From Clostridia bacterium (GTDB lineage Bacteria; Bacillota; Clostridia; Oscillospirales; Acutalibacteraceae): 18,555 nucleotides of DNA. The DNA lies in NCBI GenBank assembly GCA_900759575.1, contig CAAEVU010000128.1, positions 1 through 18,555 on the forward strand, in the 5' to 3' direction. Position 1 is the stretch's first letter; each line of letters opens with the position of its first letter. Positions 7,326 through 16,507 of this stretch are shown here, one piece after another. Below the pieces are notes generated by a model, which had not been told where the DNA came from, ran no database searches, and saw only the letters and a program-made list of their open reading frames with translations. A program made the position numbers and the translations under genes.

Positions 7326-10300
7326 TTACCCAACCAGGTTTTGGTCAAACTTGGCCATGATGCTTGCCGCTTGTCCACGGGTGGCGCTTCCCAAGGGATC
7401 AATCCGGCCGGAATCCTGATGGCCGTTGATCAAACCATGTCCATTGGCCCAGGCCATGGCGTCCAAAGCCCAACCGCTGATCTGATCCTTATCCGGGAAA
7501 CCGCTCAGGTCCCCAGACGAGGTGAGTTCATACCCCTTGAACTGAGCATAGTTGTAAAGCATCTGGGCGAACTGCTCACGGGTGACCTTATCTTCGGGAG
7601 CAAACTTGTCTTGTCCCACGCCTGCCACCACATGGTTCTGTGCCGCCCATGTGACCGCGTTATTCCACCAATCTGTCTTTTTCACATCGCTGAATCCGGA
7701 ATCTCCTGTCACGGCAGGCTGTCCTTCCAAATTGTACAGAAGCTGGACTGCCTGGGCACGGTCCAACACCCCATTGGGCGCAAACGTGGTTTCCGACGTG
7801 CCGGCCATGATGCCGTTTTCATACGCATATGCCACCGCTTCATAGAACCAATCTTCTTCCGCCACATCTTCAAAGGGCAGTTCCGGTTCTTCCGGCTGAA
7901 CAGGCGTATCGCCGCCAATGGGCTGGTCCGGTTCTTCCGAAGGTTCCGCAGGAGCCGCCACCAAACCATTTTCTTCCAGGTTCAACAGTTCTTCTGCGAA
8001 TTCCCGATACACTTTGCCGTTAATCAGCCAGCCGTTTTCCGCCTGGGGCAAAGACTTTCCAATGTCCGCGGGGGTAAAGGTCATGGCCACGGAACCTCCA
8101 TCTTCCCCGGAGGGGAAGGTGATGGTCACGCTTCGGGTATCGTTTACCACCGTGAACTCCGAAAAGCTGGTGGTGGTAAATGTGAGGACTTGACCTGTGA
8201 TCTGGTCGGGCTTAATATACTCTGTCCGTCCATCGCTTCTCTTGTGGAACACATAGGTATATTCGTTCAACGTAATGTCCCCAGGCACCTCCAAAGAGAC
8301 CTGCACAGGAGAGGTGAGCTGGCTGTTTTCCAGCATGCCCGTCTTGACGGGGCTGTCGCTTTCTTGTGCTTCCTCTTCCACAAAGAGGTTGTACCAAGGA
8401 GTGATGTCCACTGTGTAGGAAGTTCCGGGCTGGTAGGATACAACTTTCAGTTGTTCGAACACTTCCAGACGGTAACTTTCTCCTGTTTGTTCCTCATTTT
8501 CCAACAGGCTGTTGACAAATTCCTTAACGCCAGAGGCAATGGAGGCGATCACACCTTCCAGGAAGTTCTTTGAAGACGCAGTGGCAGTGTTCAAAGTCTT
8601 CATCTGTTCCTCTGTAAGCTCCAAATCCTCCGGGATCTCAGGAACGGTCGCTCCCACTCCGACGGTAATATTGGTGGGCTTCACCACCAGACCGGTGATG
8701 TCCAACGGATAGGACACACCCAGCAGAGTCACCGCTGTGGAAACCTGGGCCTCATCCGGAGCATAGACCGTTCCGGAAGCAGATTCATTTCCTCCCTCCA
8801 AGGTCACAGTCACGGTGTCATTTTCCCCAACAAATCCGGTAACTACAATGGTGGTTCCGGAGAAGTGATAGGAAAGTGTCCCTTCTTCCCCAGCCGGAGC
8901 GAAAGTTTCAAGAGTCACGCTGGGCAGAGCAACGGTAAACTCACACGCCTCAGCTTCATCAGCAACCACATAGTTAGGATTCTTGCTGGCAGCGGTTATC
9001 ACATACACGCCGGGGTCCACCACTGTGGGAACTGCAAACTCCACCGTATCGCCGCTGACAATTTCTGTGGAGGAAACTTCAGGAGCCAAACTTCCTCCCG
9101 TATACGTTTTGGTGGTATCGCTCCAAGCAAGACTGGAGATCTGCTTGGGAGTGATGGTATAGCTTACGGAAGCCTCTTCCGGAAGAGCATAATTGCCATT
9201 GTCCAAAGAGACTGCCGTGGCGGTATGGGTTCCGGCGTTTTTCTGATCTCCGCCGGTCACTGTGACCACAGCCTGGTCATTCTCCAAAAGCCCTTGGACC
9301 GTAGCGCCCACCTGAGAGGGTGTGCCATCATACATCCTTTCTTCTGTGCCGGACCACACCAACTCCACCACCTTGGGAGACACGGTCAGACGGTACTGTC
9401 CCGTAGCCTCACCTTTTTCCGCGGTGATAATGGTACTGCCGGCGCCCACAATGGTCACTTCGCCTGTTTCCTCATCCACCACAGCCACGCTGGGATCTGC
9501 GCTGGAATAGGTAAATCCTTCCTCGCTGCCTTCCATGGAAGCTTTATTGGTGAAAGAGGGATCTCCATACGTGCGGGTGACGGTGCTTCCTTCCTGGAAG
9601 CTCAAGGAACCGCCTTCCAATTCTACGGTTACGATGCCGGAATTCTTCGTGGAATAATAGTCTTTCCCGTCCACCGTGGCAAAGGGCCGGATACGGAACT
9701 CATACGTTCCCTGGTCCAATCCTGTCACCGTGTACTCCGGCTGGGAAACAACGCCCAAACGCGTCCAGGTGCCGTTGACATTTTGATAAACAATGTACTT
9801 TGTGGCACCCAGCGAGGGGTTCCAGGACAGATGGACACTATTGGTAGTGGTGGTGTAAGTAAAATCTTCTGTTTTTACATTTTGAGGTACCACCTCAAAC
9901 GTCACCGTGGCACTGCCATAACAAGGACCGTCGGAATAGCCTACCACCTGCACGGTAGCCGTACCCACATTGACGTTATTTTCCCAATAGGGCATATAAT
10001 CGCCGTAGGTGGACTGGCCAAAGAATTCCTCGCCTGTCTCCGGATCGGTGACAGTGACCGCGGGTTTGCAAGGCTTCCCGGTATAATAGGCGTACTGATA
10101 GGCCAGTTCGATGTCCATGGTGGAAATATCCTTGCCCTGATACCCGCAAGTGTGGTAAGTAAAGGTATTCACATCGAACACTTCCCGGGTACACACATGG
10201 TTCTCGTCATACTGGTGGCCCTGCCGTCTTGTTTCGGACAACTGGTAGAACTTATTGCAATCGTGGCACCAACAGCCCAGATAGCCGTCTTCCCAACACT

Positions 10301-13300
10301 GGGCAGTATTCACCGTTTCGCTGTTGTGCAGCAATCCGTCATCCCCTGCATGCAACACTTCATCCCCTGCGGCGAAAACGCCCTTCATCAGGTTTCCTGC
10401 ATTCAGGTAGACTTGGCCGGTTTTCCCATCCACTGTATAGTTGGCATAGCCCGTATAGTTGGCGCTGTTCATGGTATACCCGCACTCACAGGTCAACCGG
10501 GATGCTCCATCCCATGTATAGGAATGGGTATGAGTGCCCTCCCCTTTTGTCTTGGAATATTCATCCATCAAAATGGGGGAACCATTGTTGTAGTCGTACG
10601 CTTGAATGGACAGGGTATCCGCCGTTGTGGACAACGTCATATACAGGGCGGAATAATCGCCGGTAGCTTGGATAAAGTGGAAGTCCTCATTATCTGTGAC
10701 GCTATATCCCTTATCTCCCAAGCTGCCGCAAATGAAATAGGTAATGCCCTGTTCCTGGTCCACTGCCCCGTTGTAAAGGGGTTCGGTCCGGGCATAGGAG
10801 TGGTCATGTCCCGAAAGGACCACATCCACGCCTGCCTCTTGCACGGCTTTTGCAATAGCTTCCTGGGTACTGGCCCCCATACCTGCCACCGTGTTTGTAT
10901 AATACGGCGGCTGGTGTGTAACCAACAATTTCCAAGTGGCGTCCGACGCCTTGGCGTCTTTCACCAACTGGTCGAGCACCTCTTGGCTGAACCGGTTGTA
11001 GGCAATGGTGGCTACAAACACATTGCCATACTGGGCGCTGTAATAGCTGGAGCCATTTTCTTGATTGTAAATCAATTCATTGGCATCCAGGGTCCCGCTC
11101 TGCTCGTGGTTGCCGATGGCAAACAACCGACCCGTCTCCAGGTCATTCAGCATGGAGAAGGTATTGTTCCACAAAGCATAACTGCCTCCATCGTCCACCA
11201 GGTCGCCGGTTTGGATGGTCAAGTCATACTTGTCCGCACCCACATACTCCAAAATATTTTTCAGAACGGTGTTGTCGCTTTCCTGCAAGTCACCGAATAC
11301 CAGGACGTTTACTCCGGTATTTTCGTATCCTGTAGTAAAGCTCTTGACCTCGGACCAATTGGTTCCGTCCCCCACCCGGTAATAGTAGGTGGTGGCTTCC
11401 TGCAGGTCATCGGCCACCGCGCCGCACACATAGGCAGCGTTATTGTCGGTAAAGGTAGCAAGCTGGCAAGTGCCTTCATAGATTTTGCCGCTTTCCACGC
11501 CCTCTTCTGTTTGGGAAATCTGAAGCTGGGCTGTTTCACTGGCAAACTGGGGATTGGCAAACCATCCCACATTCAGGGTATCCGCCATATCTCCCGCATT
11601 GCGCCACACCACCGTGGGCTTTCCGTCAGTGTTCCCCTGGGGAAGAGAAACGACCGCTGTATATGTAGCGGAAACATTTCCGTTTCCATCCTTGGCATAA
11701 ACTTGCAGGGAGGTTTGCCCGTCTGTAGGCTCATAGAGCACTTTGCCCTCCCCGTCAGAAACACCCAGCGCCGTCTCTCCAGAATAGAGGGTGACTCCCT
11801 GAGCCGGCTCTCCGCTGGCTGTGTGGGTGATTTGGAAATAGCATGTATCCGCCAAGCCCACGATCATCTGACCTGCGGTCACTGTATACGGGGCGGTAAC
11901 TTTCCAAGTCACCGTTTCAGCAAAGGTTTCCTCCCCTGCCTGGCCGCTGACAATGGCGCTGAGATCTGTTCCCACACTGGCGGTGGTGGGGATCTTCAAA
12001 GTCAAGGTAGCCATGTTGCCTGTATTGACGGAACCTGTTACGGTAAAACTCAGCGTCTGACTGGCGTCGTTATACTGCTGACTGGTAATGGTACAGCCAT
12101 CGGCAGCGGCCAGCTGGTAATCCTGGGCAAACGCCCGGGGAACTTGCACATTGGCCGTTACAGATTGAACCGTGGTATCTCTGGGAGTAAACTCCAAAGA
12201 CACTTGGCCGCCCAAAACAGCTTCACTGACCAAAGAGGTGACTTCCACAGCAGCTCCTGTGCCTTCCGGGTCATTGATGATAACACGATATTCCCGGGTC
12301 GTCTCGTTTCCGTACGCATCCACCACGGAGAGACGAATGGTGTGACTGCCGTTGGCCAGCCGGATGCCTCCACGGATGCTGCCGGCGCCAAGATCCACCG
12401 TGGCAGTATCCAGCTTTTTCCCATCCACATAGAGGGAAGCGCTCTCTACGCCGGTATTGTTCACATCATCTTCCACGCTGTCGCTGAAATACGCTTCCAC
12501 ATCCAGTGCGCCGGAAGCCAATTCCATATTGGTGACCAACGGCACTGCGTCCGCTCCGCCCGCTTTGATCTCAATGGAATCGATTTTCGGGGAAGCAGTG
12601 TCTTCCGGAGTGCTGCCATATACATAGGTCAAATTGTCAAAGTAGAGGGTGCCTTTCAATTCCTTTAAGGTTCCGGACACAAGGGACCCTTTTTCACCGA
12701 TTTCCTCATATTCTCCCAAATATTCCGGAATGGGAACCTTATCGATGGTGTAGTTGTCTCCGTTGATGGTAACGACATCAGGGACCACACTGCCAATATC
12801 CATGGCCTCATCCAGATAACCTCCCAAAAAGCTGGTCACCCGAGGATCGTCCTTATCCACCAGAATGATGTTTCCGTTTTCATCGGTTTGACACTTTGTC
12901 CACCCTTGAGGGGAAGCCCACAATTTTCCCGCGCCTGCGCTCTGGGAAAAAGGTGTTGCCATCATCACCCGGATCGACATGTTGGCCGGGATAATAACGG
13001 GAGTCTTCAACTTGCTGATGTCCGCTTCAAAATAGTGCCAGTTTCCATCTGCTTGGCGAGCTACACAGTTGGGCATATAAATGCTGTTATCCGAAAAATT
13101 CAAATAGGATGTGTTATTCGTTCCGTCGGTGTACTGCAAGCGCAGCCACAAGTTCGAAGTGTTTTTGGGAATATATACCCACAAGCCAATACGGGTGGGA
13201 TTTCCCATATTTTCCAGCTGAATATCTTGGGTGGCACCAAAGCAAACCCCATCGGTTCCTCCCTTGTTTGTGCTGAAATCGTAATCAATGCGCAAGGATT

Positions 13301-15185
13301 GTTCTCCAAAGCGTACTGGGTAACCATCTTCCTTGCTCACGATCTGGGCCTTTCCCACCTGCCTGCCATCGGTGGTCAAGCCCGCATAGGAAACACAGGT
13401 ATAATCATACCCTGCATCTGTAATCTGCTGGGTGGTCATGGCCGAATCGAATTTGGTATACTGGCCATTTTCGTCAAACTGGCCTCCATAACCTGTCAGA
13501 CTATGGAAAATATTCGTGCCTTCCCCTTCAAAATCCATGGCGATCAGGGGATCTTTACAGGCTTCCAGAATGACGCTGCCCTTGACTTTCGGATCAGCGG
13601 TACTGGCCACTGTCACAGTAGCAGTGATGGCGGAAGCCGCTTTTTCTGCGTCATTCAACACATAATTCTCAGAAACATTGGGGTTGGTGTTCTTACCTGT
13701 ATAGACCGGGTCACAGGTGAGCTGGTTATTGGAAACCGTACCCACCTGTAGGTACTGCATCTGGTCGGGACTCTCTTCCGCTGTTTCCACAATGGTTTCA
13801 TAAGACGTAGTATCTTCGCCTGTCCACTGCCGGCGGCTGTACTGTGTGGGGACAATGGTCCAAGTAAAGTCCCCATCTTTATAATGGACTTCCCGCTGCT
13901 GGTAATAAACCTGCAGACCCAAGTCGGACGTATCCCCTTGGCCCATACTGGCAGTATCTTCGGCAAACACGATCTGATCTGGATTAGCGATGGTGATGGT
14001 GCTGGAACCGATGGCCTGACCGCCGCTATTCAATGTAACCGTAACATCGCCCGTCTGACCGTTGGAAGTAAACACACCGGTATTGGAATCCATGGTGCCG
14101 AAACCGGTTTCCACGGACCAACTGACGCCCTCTGGGAGAGGTGCCGGAGCGCCGGAGGAATCCACGCCCACAGCGGTAAACGTCACCTGGGAACCGGGGG
14201 TATAGACCTCATTGACGGGGCTGATGACCGCATGGTCAAATTCCCCGGTGGACTTTACGTTAGAAATGATAAAAATGGAGGAACTTACTTGCCGTTCCTG
14301 GCCATCGGAAGGATTGTTCCGGGTGATCACCTGGTCGTCGCCTTCCCGGCGGGACACAAAAGTGGAAGAACCGCTGCCATCTAACAGCAGTGCCGTCACG
14401 CACCCTCTTGCTTTCATCATTTCGGCCACTTCATACTGGGTATAGCCACAGGAAACCGGGTAGCGCTGGCCATAACACACCATGGACACCACCGTATTAT
14501 CCTCTTTGATGCCGATGGCGGTATAGGTCACATTTCGTCCGCCTTTTCCCACGTTCACCTGGCCGTCTTTTACCAGCACAGTTCCGCCGCCGACTGCATA
14601 GGCCAAATTATCCGTATCCGCACTGTTGGAGATCACCGGCGTGCCGTCTTTGGTAATGCCGAAATAATACTTTCCGCCCACAGGGTTATAGGTTGTCCCA
14701 TCAATGATGAGGGCACCCGTGGGCTGTCCGGTTGCCATATTGTAATAGTCCGCGTTCAACGCAGCCACAATGGTGGAATCCCCATAGGCTTCCGAACGCT
14801 GGAAATACTCCTGGGTATTCTTCACCTGGTCAGAAACTGTCTGCATCCGCCAGTTGATAGTCTGCTTCTCCAAGATATTTTCCATGCCGGAATATCCCAC
14901 CATGATCTGGGCCTGGGACAGGTCCACCTCGCAGAAAAAGTCTATGTTCTGGTTAGTTCCGTCCTTTACGTTGGTGTATGTCTCATATTCCGTGACGCCG
15001 GGAGCCAAGCTGTAGGCAGTCTCGGAAACATATTGACGCATCTGGCCTTCTTCACCCTCAAACAATTCCTTTCCCGCCGTGTAGCCCGGAGAATGCTCCG
15101 CTGCCATGGTCTGGAAGGGCAAAAATTGCAGGGTGAGCATTACCGTCAACAACAGGGCGGCAGCCTTGCGCAATCTCTGTCTCAT
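7326..15185 (-). CDS. Giant SLH-anchored surface protein with NAGPA phosphodiester glycosidase and metallophosphoesterase domains
   Basis: 2619 residues. The start at 15185 is chosen over a Met eight codons upstream because AGGAGGG sits six bases before it and the signal peptide (residues 1-29, ending QTMAA) follows at once. Order of parts: NAGPA-type phosphodiester glycosidase about 85-310 (ALNADYYNMATG with N144 and D146, LLLDGSGSSTFV with D269); Ig-like 325-400; carbohydrate-binding-like beta sandwich 545-860 (LYFDNLTYVYG); further Ig/cohesin-like sheets 885-1180; purple-acid-phosphatase-type FN3 about 1188-1287 and metallophosphoesterase 1292-1530 with D1299, GDLVDD (D1328), GNHE (N1359, H1360), TH (H1424) and GHDH (H1460, H1462); Cys/His-rich segment 1550-1685; FN3 1768-1857; Big-like 1860-1938; MBG-like 1939-2090; an Asp/Glu- and Pro-rich stalk to 2435; three SLH repeats 2437-2612. 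It should sit on the cell wall and act on phosphorylated glycans outside the cell. Natural substrate unknown; the domain calls are firm for NAGPA, phosphoesterase and SLH, softer for the rest. Confidence 0.9.
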   Translation of the reverse strand: MRQRLRKAAALLLTVMLTLQFLPFQTMAAEHSPGYTAGKELFEGEEGQMRQYVSETAYSLAPGVTEYETYTNVKDGTNQNIDFFCEVDLSQAQIMVGYSGMENILEKQTINWRMQTVSDQVKNTQEYFQRSEAYGDSTIVAALNADYYNMATGQPTGALIIDGTTYNPVGGKYYFGITKDGTPVISNSADTDNLAYAVGGGTVLVKDGQVNVGKGGRNVTYTAIGIKEDNTVVSMVCYGQRYPVSCGYTQYEVAEMMKARGCVTALLLDGSGSSTFVSRREGDDQVITRNNPSDGQERQVSSSIFIISNVKSTGEFDHAVISPVNEVYTPGSQVTFTAVGVDSSGAPAPLPEGVSWSVETGFGTMDSNTGVFTSNGQTGDVTVTLNSGGQAIGSSTITIANPDQIVFAEDTASMGQGDTSDLGLQVYYQQREVHYKDGDFTWTIVPTQYSRRQWTGEDTTSYETIVETAEESPDQMQYLQVGTVSNNQLTCDPVYTGKNTNPNVSENYVLNDAEKAASAITATVTVASTADPKVKGSVILEACKDPLIAMDFEGEGTNIFHSLTGYGGQFDENGQYTKFDSAMTTQQITDAGYDYTCVSYAGLTTDGRQVGKAQIVSKEDGYPVRFGEQSLRIDYDFSTNKGGTDGVCFGATQDIQLENMGNPTRIGLWVYIPKNTSNLWLRLQYTDGTNNTSYLNFSDNSIYMPNCVARQADGNWHYFEADISKLKTPVIIPANMSIRVMMATPFSQSAGAGKLWASPQGWTKCQTDENGNIILVDKDDPRVTSFLGGYLDEAMDIGSVVPDVVTINGDNYTIDKVPIPEYLGEYEEIGEKGSLVSGTLKELKGTLYFDNLTYVYGSTPEDTASPKIDSIEIKAGGADAVPLVTNMELASGALDVEAYFSDSVEDDVNNTGVESASLYVDGKKLDTATVDLGAGSIRGGIRLANGSHTIRLSVVDAYGNETTREYRVIINDPEGTGAAVEVTSLVSEAVLGGQVSLEFTPRDTTVQSVTANVQVPRAFAQDYQLAAADGCTITSQQYNDASQTLSFTVTGSVNTGNMATLTLKIPTTASVGTDLSAIVSGQAGEETFAETVTWKVTAPYTVTAGQMIVGLADTCYFQITHTASGEPAQGVTLYSGETALGVSDGEGKVLYEPTDGQTSLQVYAKDGNGNVSATYTAVVSLPQGNTDGKPTVVWRNAGDMADTLNVGWFANPQFASETAQLQISQTEEGVESGKIYEGTCQLATFTDNNAAYVCGAVADDLQEATTYYYRVGDGTNWSEVKSFTTGYENTGVNVLVFGDLQESDNTVLKNILEYVGADKYDLTIQTGDLVDDGGSYALWNNTFSMLNDLETGRLFAIGNHEQSGTLDANELIYNQENGSSYYSAQYGNVFVATIAYNRFSQEVLDQLVKDAKASDATWKLLVTHQPPYYTNTVAGMGASTQEAIAKAVQEAGVDVVLSGHDHSYARTEPLYNGAVDQEQGITYFICGSLGDKGYSVTDNEDFHFIQATGDYSALYMTLSTTADTLSIQAYDYNNGSPILMDEYSKTKGEGTHTHSYTWDGASRLTCECGYTMNSANYTGYANYTVDGKTGQVYLNAGNLMKGVFAAGDEVLHAGDDGLLHNSETVNTAQCWEDGYLGCWCHDCNKFYQLSETRRQGHQYDENHVCTREVFDVNTFTYHTCGYQGKDISTMDIELAYQYAYYTGKPCKPAVTVTDPETGEEFFGQSTYGDYMPYWENNVNVGTATVQVVGYSDGPCYGSATVTFEVVPQNVKTEDFTYTTTTNSVHLSWNPSLGATKYIVYQNVNGTWTRLGVVSQPEYTVTGLDQGTYEFRIRPFATVDGKDYYSTKNSGIVTVELEGGSLSFQEGSTVTRTYGDPSFTNKASMEGSEEGFTYSSADPSVAVVDEETGEVTIVGAGSTIITAEKGEATGQYRLTVSPKVVELVWSGTEERMYDGTPSQVGATVQGLLENDQAVVTVTGGDQKNAGTHTATAVSLDNGNYALPEEASVSYTITPKQISSLAWSDTTKTYTGGSLAPEVSSTEIVSGDTVEFAVPTVVDPGVYVITAASKNPNYVVADEAEACEFTVALPSVTLETFAPAGEEGTLSYHFSGTTIVVTGFVGENDTVTVTLEGGNESASGTVYAPDEAQVSTAVTLLGVSYPLDITGLVVKPTNITVGVGATVPEIPEDLELTEEQMKTLNTATASSKNFLEGVIASIASGVKEFVNSLLENEEQTGESYRLEVFEQLKVVSYQPGTSYTVDITPWYNLFVEEEAQESDSPVKTGMLENSQLTSPVQVSLEVPGDITLNEYTYVFHKRSDGRTEYIKPDQITGQVLTFTTTSFSEFTVVNDTRSVTITFPSGEDGGSVAMTFTPADIGKSLPQAENGWLINGKVYREFAEELLNLEENGLVAAPAEPSEEPDQPIGGDTPVQPEEPELPFEDVAEEDWFYEAVAYAYENGIMAGTSETTFAPNGVLDRAQAVQLLYNLEGQPAVTGDSGFSDVKKTDWWNNAVTWAAQNHVVAGVGQDKFAPEDKVTREQFAQMLYNYAQFKGYELTSSGDLSGFPDKDQISGWALDAMAWANGHGLINGHQDSGRIDPLGSATRGQAASIMAKFDQNLVG

Positions 15186-15191
15186 GTGTTT

Positions 15192-15198
15192 CCCTCCT
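15192..15198 (-). promoter_or_regulatory. Ribosome binding site fixing the giant protein's start
   Basis: AGGAGGG on the minus strand, six bases before the ATG at 15185. The in-frame upstream ATG at 15209 would lie inside the adjoining hairpin and has no such site. Confidence 0.85.
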
Positions 15199-15207
15199 GA
15201 AAAATAC

Positions 15208-15236
15208 AAGGGCGGCGGCTCAATGCCGCCGCCCTT
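15208..15236 (-). terminator. GC-rich hairpin between the SLH gene and the giant gene, partial terminator or stability element
   Basis: A perfect 12-bp stem (AAGGGCGGCGGC / GCCGCCGCCCTT) with a five-base loop, then GTATTTTT on the minus strand. The U tract is interrupted, and the ribosome binding site of the next gene follows only about ten bases later. I see no promoter between the two genes, so readthrough past this hairpin seems to be how the giant gene is expressed. Confidence 0.65.
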
Positions 15237-15276
15237 TCAATGATGGGTTTCGTAACTGTGGTTGAAGAAAGAGATG

Positions 15277-16374
15277 TTAGTTAACAGGATCAGCTTGGTC
15301 TTCACCAGCTCCACCAGTTCCCACATTGCCAGCTTCCTCTTCGTCATCGTCAAATTCGGGATTATCCGATTCGGAATCATCCCCTCCGGGGATGTCAGTT
15401 TCAGGCACATCCACTTCTTCCTCATCATCCCCAGTACCGCCTTCCGGAGGAACGATCACGGTAGAACCGCCGCCGGAGGTGGTATCGGTAATGGTGATCT
15501 GGCCATCAGCAGGAACCGCCTGACCATTGGCAGTGGTGCCGGTCACGCCTTCCAGAGCCTTGATGGTGGTGCCCACAGGAGCATCGGTAATGGTCACATT
15601 GTTCTCGCGAGCCACCACTTCCACGTCGCCGGTAACACCAGCCAGAGAAACGGTAGCGCCTTCATTGGCCACAACCACAGTGATGGGATCGGACCCGGTC
15701 ACAGAAACGTTGTCTGCCAAAACCAGCACAATACCCTGGTCGTCCGCAGTAGCCTGGCCGTCGGTCACAGCATAGGTCACAATGGACTTGTTCATCAGAG
15801 CCATAACGCTGGCACGATCGATGTAATCCACAGGGTCCAGCGTGGTGCTGGAAGTACCGGAAACATAACCACGGTTTACCAGAGCGTTGATGTAGCCTTC
15901 TGCCCAATCGGAGATCTGGTTTGCGTCACTGTAAGTGCCGTCCATGGTGTCCTCACGCTCAATGCCCATTGCCTGAGCAAACATGGTGAAGAACATTTCA
16001 CGGGTGATGGTGCCTTCCGGATCCATCCGATTGTTGCCCACACCAGCCATGATGCCGCTTTCCACGCACTTGGCAAGGGCGTCAGTATACCAAGCATTGG
16101 CAGGGATGTCGGTGAAATTGCTGATGTCCGCTTTCTCAGTGAGTTTCAGCAGATTTGCAAACACCTGGGCGCCCTGGGCACGATTCATATCCCCATCCGG
16201 GTCGAATTGGTTGTCGCCCACACCTACCACCACGTTGGCGTCGCTCCAACGGTCGATGGCTTCCTCAGCCCAATGGCCCTGAGTGTCGTCGAATTCCTTG
16301 GCCATTGCGGAAACAGGAATCAGCGCCATGACCATGCACAGGCTTAACAACACAGCAAGCATTCTTCTTTTCAT
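15277..16374 (-). CDS. Secreted SLH-domain protein with beta-repeat middle and acidic tail
   Basis: 365 residues. A signal peptide (1-25, cut after VSAMA) is followed by three SLH repeats at about 27-72, 86-132 and 147-195, each with the pattern of FDDTQGHWAEEAI, GIMAGVGNNRMDPEGTITRE and the like. SLH domains bind pyruvylated wall polymers and hold proteins on the cell surface. Residues 200-300 are a Val/Thr/Gly-rich series of short beta strands with no enzyme motif I recognise. From 309 to the end the chain is very acidic and Gly/Pro-rich (DDEEEVDVPE, EFDDDEEEAG), like a flexible or calcium-binding stalk. AAGGAGG ten bases upstream fixes the start; another ATG between them is out of frame. 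Being first in the unit, behind an excellent promoter and a stable leader, it is probably abundant and may be a minor S-layer or scaffold component. No catalytic role can be claimed. Confidence 0.87.
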   Translation of the reverse strand: MKRRMLAVLLSLCMVMALIPVSAMAKEFDDTQGHWAEEAIDRWSDANVVVGVGDNQFDPDGDMNRAQGAQVFANLLKLTEKADISNFTDIPANAWYTDALAKCVESGIMAGVGNNRMDPEGTITREMFFTMFAQAMGIEREDTMDGTYSDANQISDWAEGYINALVNRGYVSGTSSTTLDPVDYIDRASVMALMNKSIVTYAVTDGQATADDQGIVLVLADNVSVTGSDPITVVVANEGATVSLAGVTGDVEVVARENNVTITDAPVGTTIKALEGVTGTTANGQAVPADGQITITDTTSGGGSTVIVPPEGGTGDDEEEVDVPETDIPGGDDSESDNPEFDDDEEEAGNVGTGGAGEDQADPVN

Positions 16375-16394
16375 CGTTCATTTTCCTCCTTTTT

Positions 16395-16433
16395 ATCGTT
16401 TACAAAACGATTCTGTTGTAGATTACAACAGAA
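16395..16433 (-). repeat. Two adjoining perfect inverted repeats in the SLH gene leader
   Basis: ATCGTTT (16395-16401) pairs with AAACGAT (16405-16411) around three bases, and TTCTGTTGTA (16411-16420) pairs with TACAACAGAA (16424-16433) around three bases. They share base 16411 and lie just before the ribosome binding site in the transcript. Roles could be mRNA protection or control of translation. Confidence 0.6.
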
Positions 16434-16435
16434 AG

Positions 16436-16455
16436 AAAAGGGCATATGCCCTTTT
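16436..16455 (-). promoter_or_regulatory. Perfect 20-base palindrome, candidate attenuator in the SLH gene leader
   Basis: AAAAGGGCATATGCCCTTTT is its own reverse complement. In the minus-strand transcript it is followed by CTTTCT, so it resembles a weak intrinsic terminator about 20 bases after the predicted RNA start. It could equally be a binding site for a dimeric regulator. Confidence 0.5.
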
Positions 16456-16478
16456 GGCCCAAATTAAACTGCAAACAA

Positions 16479-16507
16479 ATTATATCACCGGTTATCCTGA
16501 TTGTCTA
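16479..16507 (-). promoter_or_regulatory. Strong sigma-A promoter for the SLH gene unit
   Basis: On the minus strand TAGACA (16507-16502), exactly 17 bases, then a perfect TATAAT (16484-16479). The predicted RNA start near 16472 gives a leader of about 98 bases that holds the three inverted repeats. Confidence 0.8.

Noticed and set aside
8865..12668. A 1267-codon open frame on the plus strand, opposite the giant surface protein
   Set aside because: It is exactly codon-aligned with the real gene, its product is His/Gly/Ile-rich with no family pattern, and it has no ribosome binding site. Codon bias explains it.
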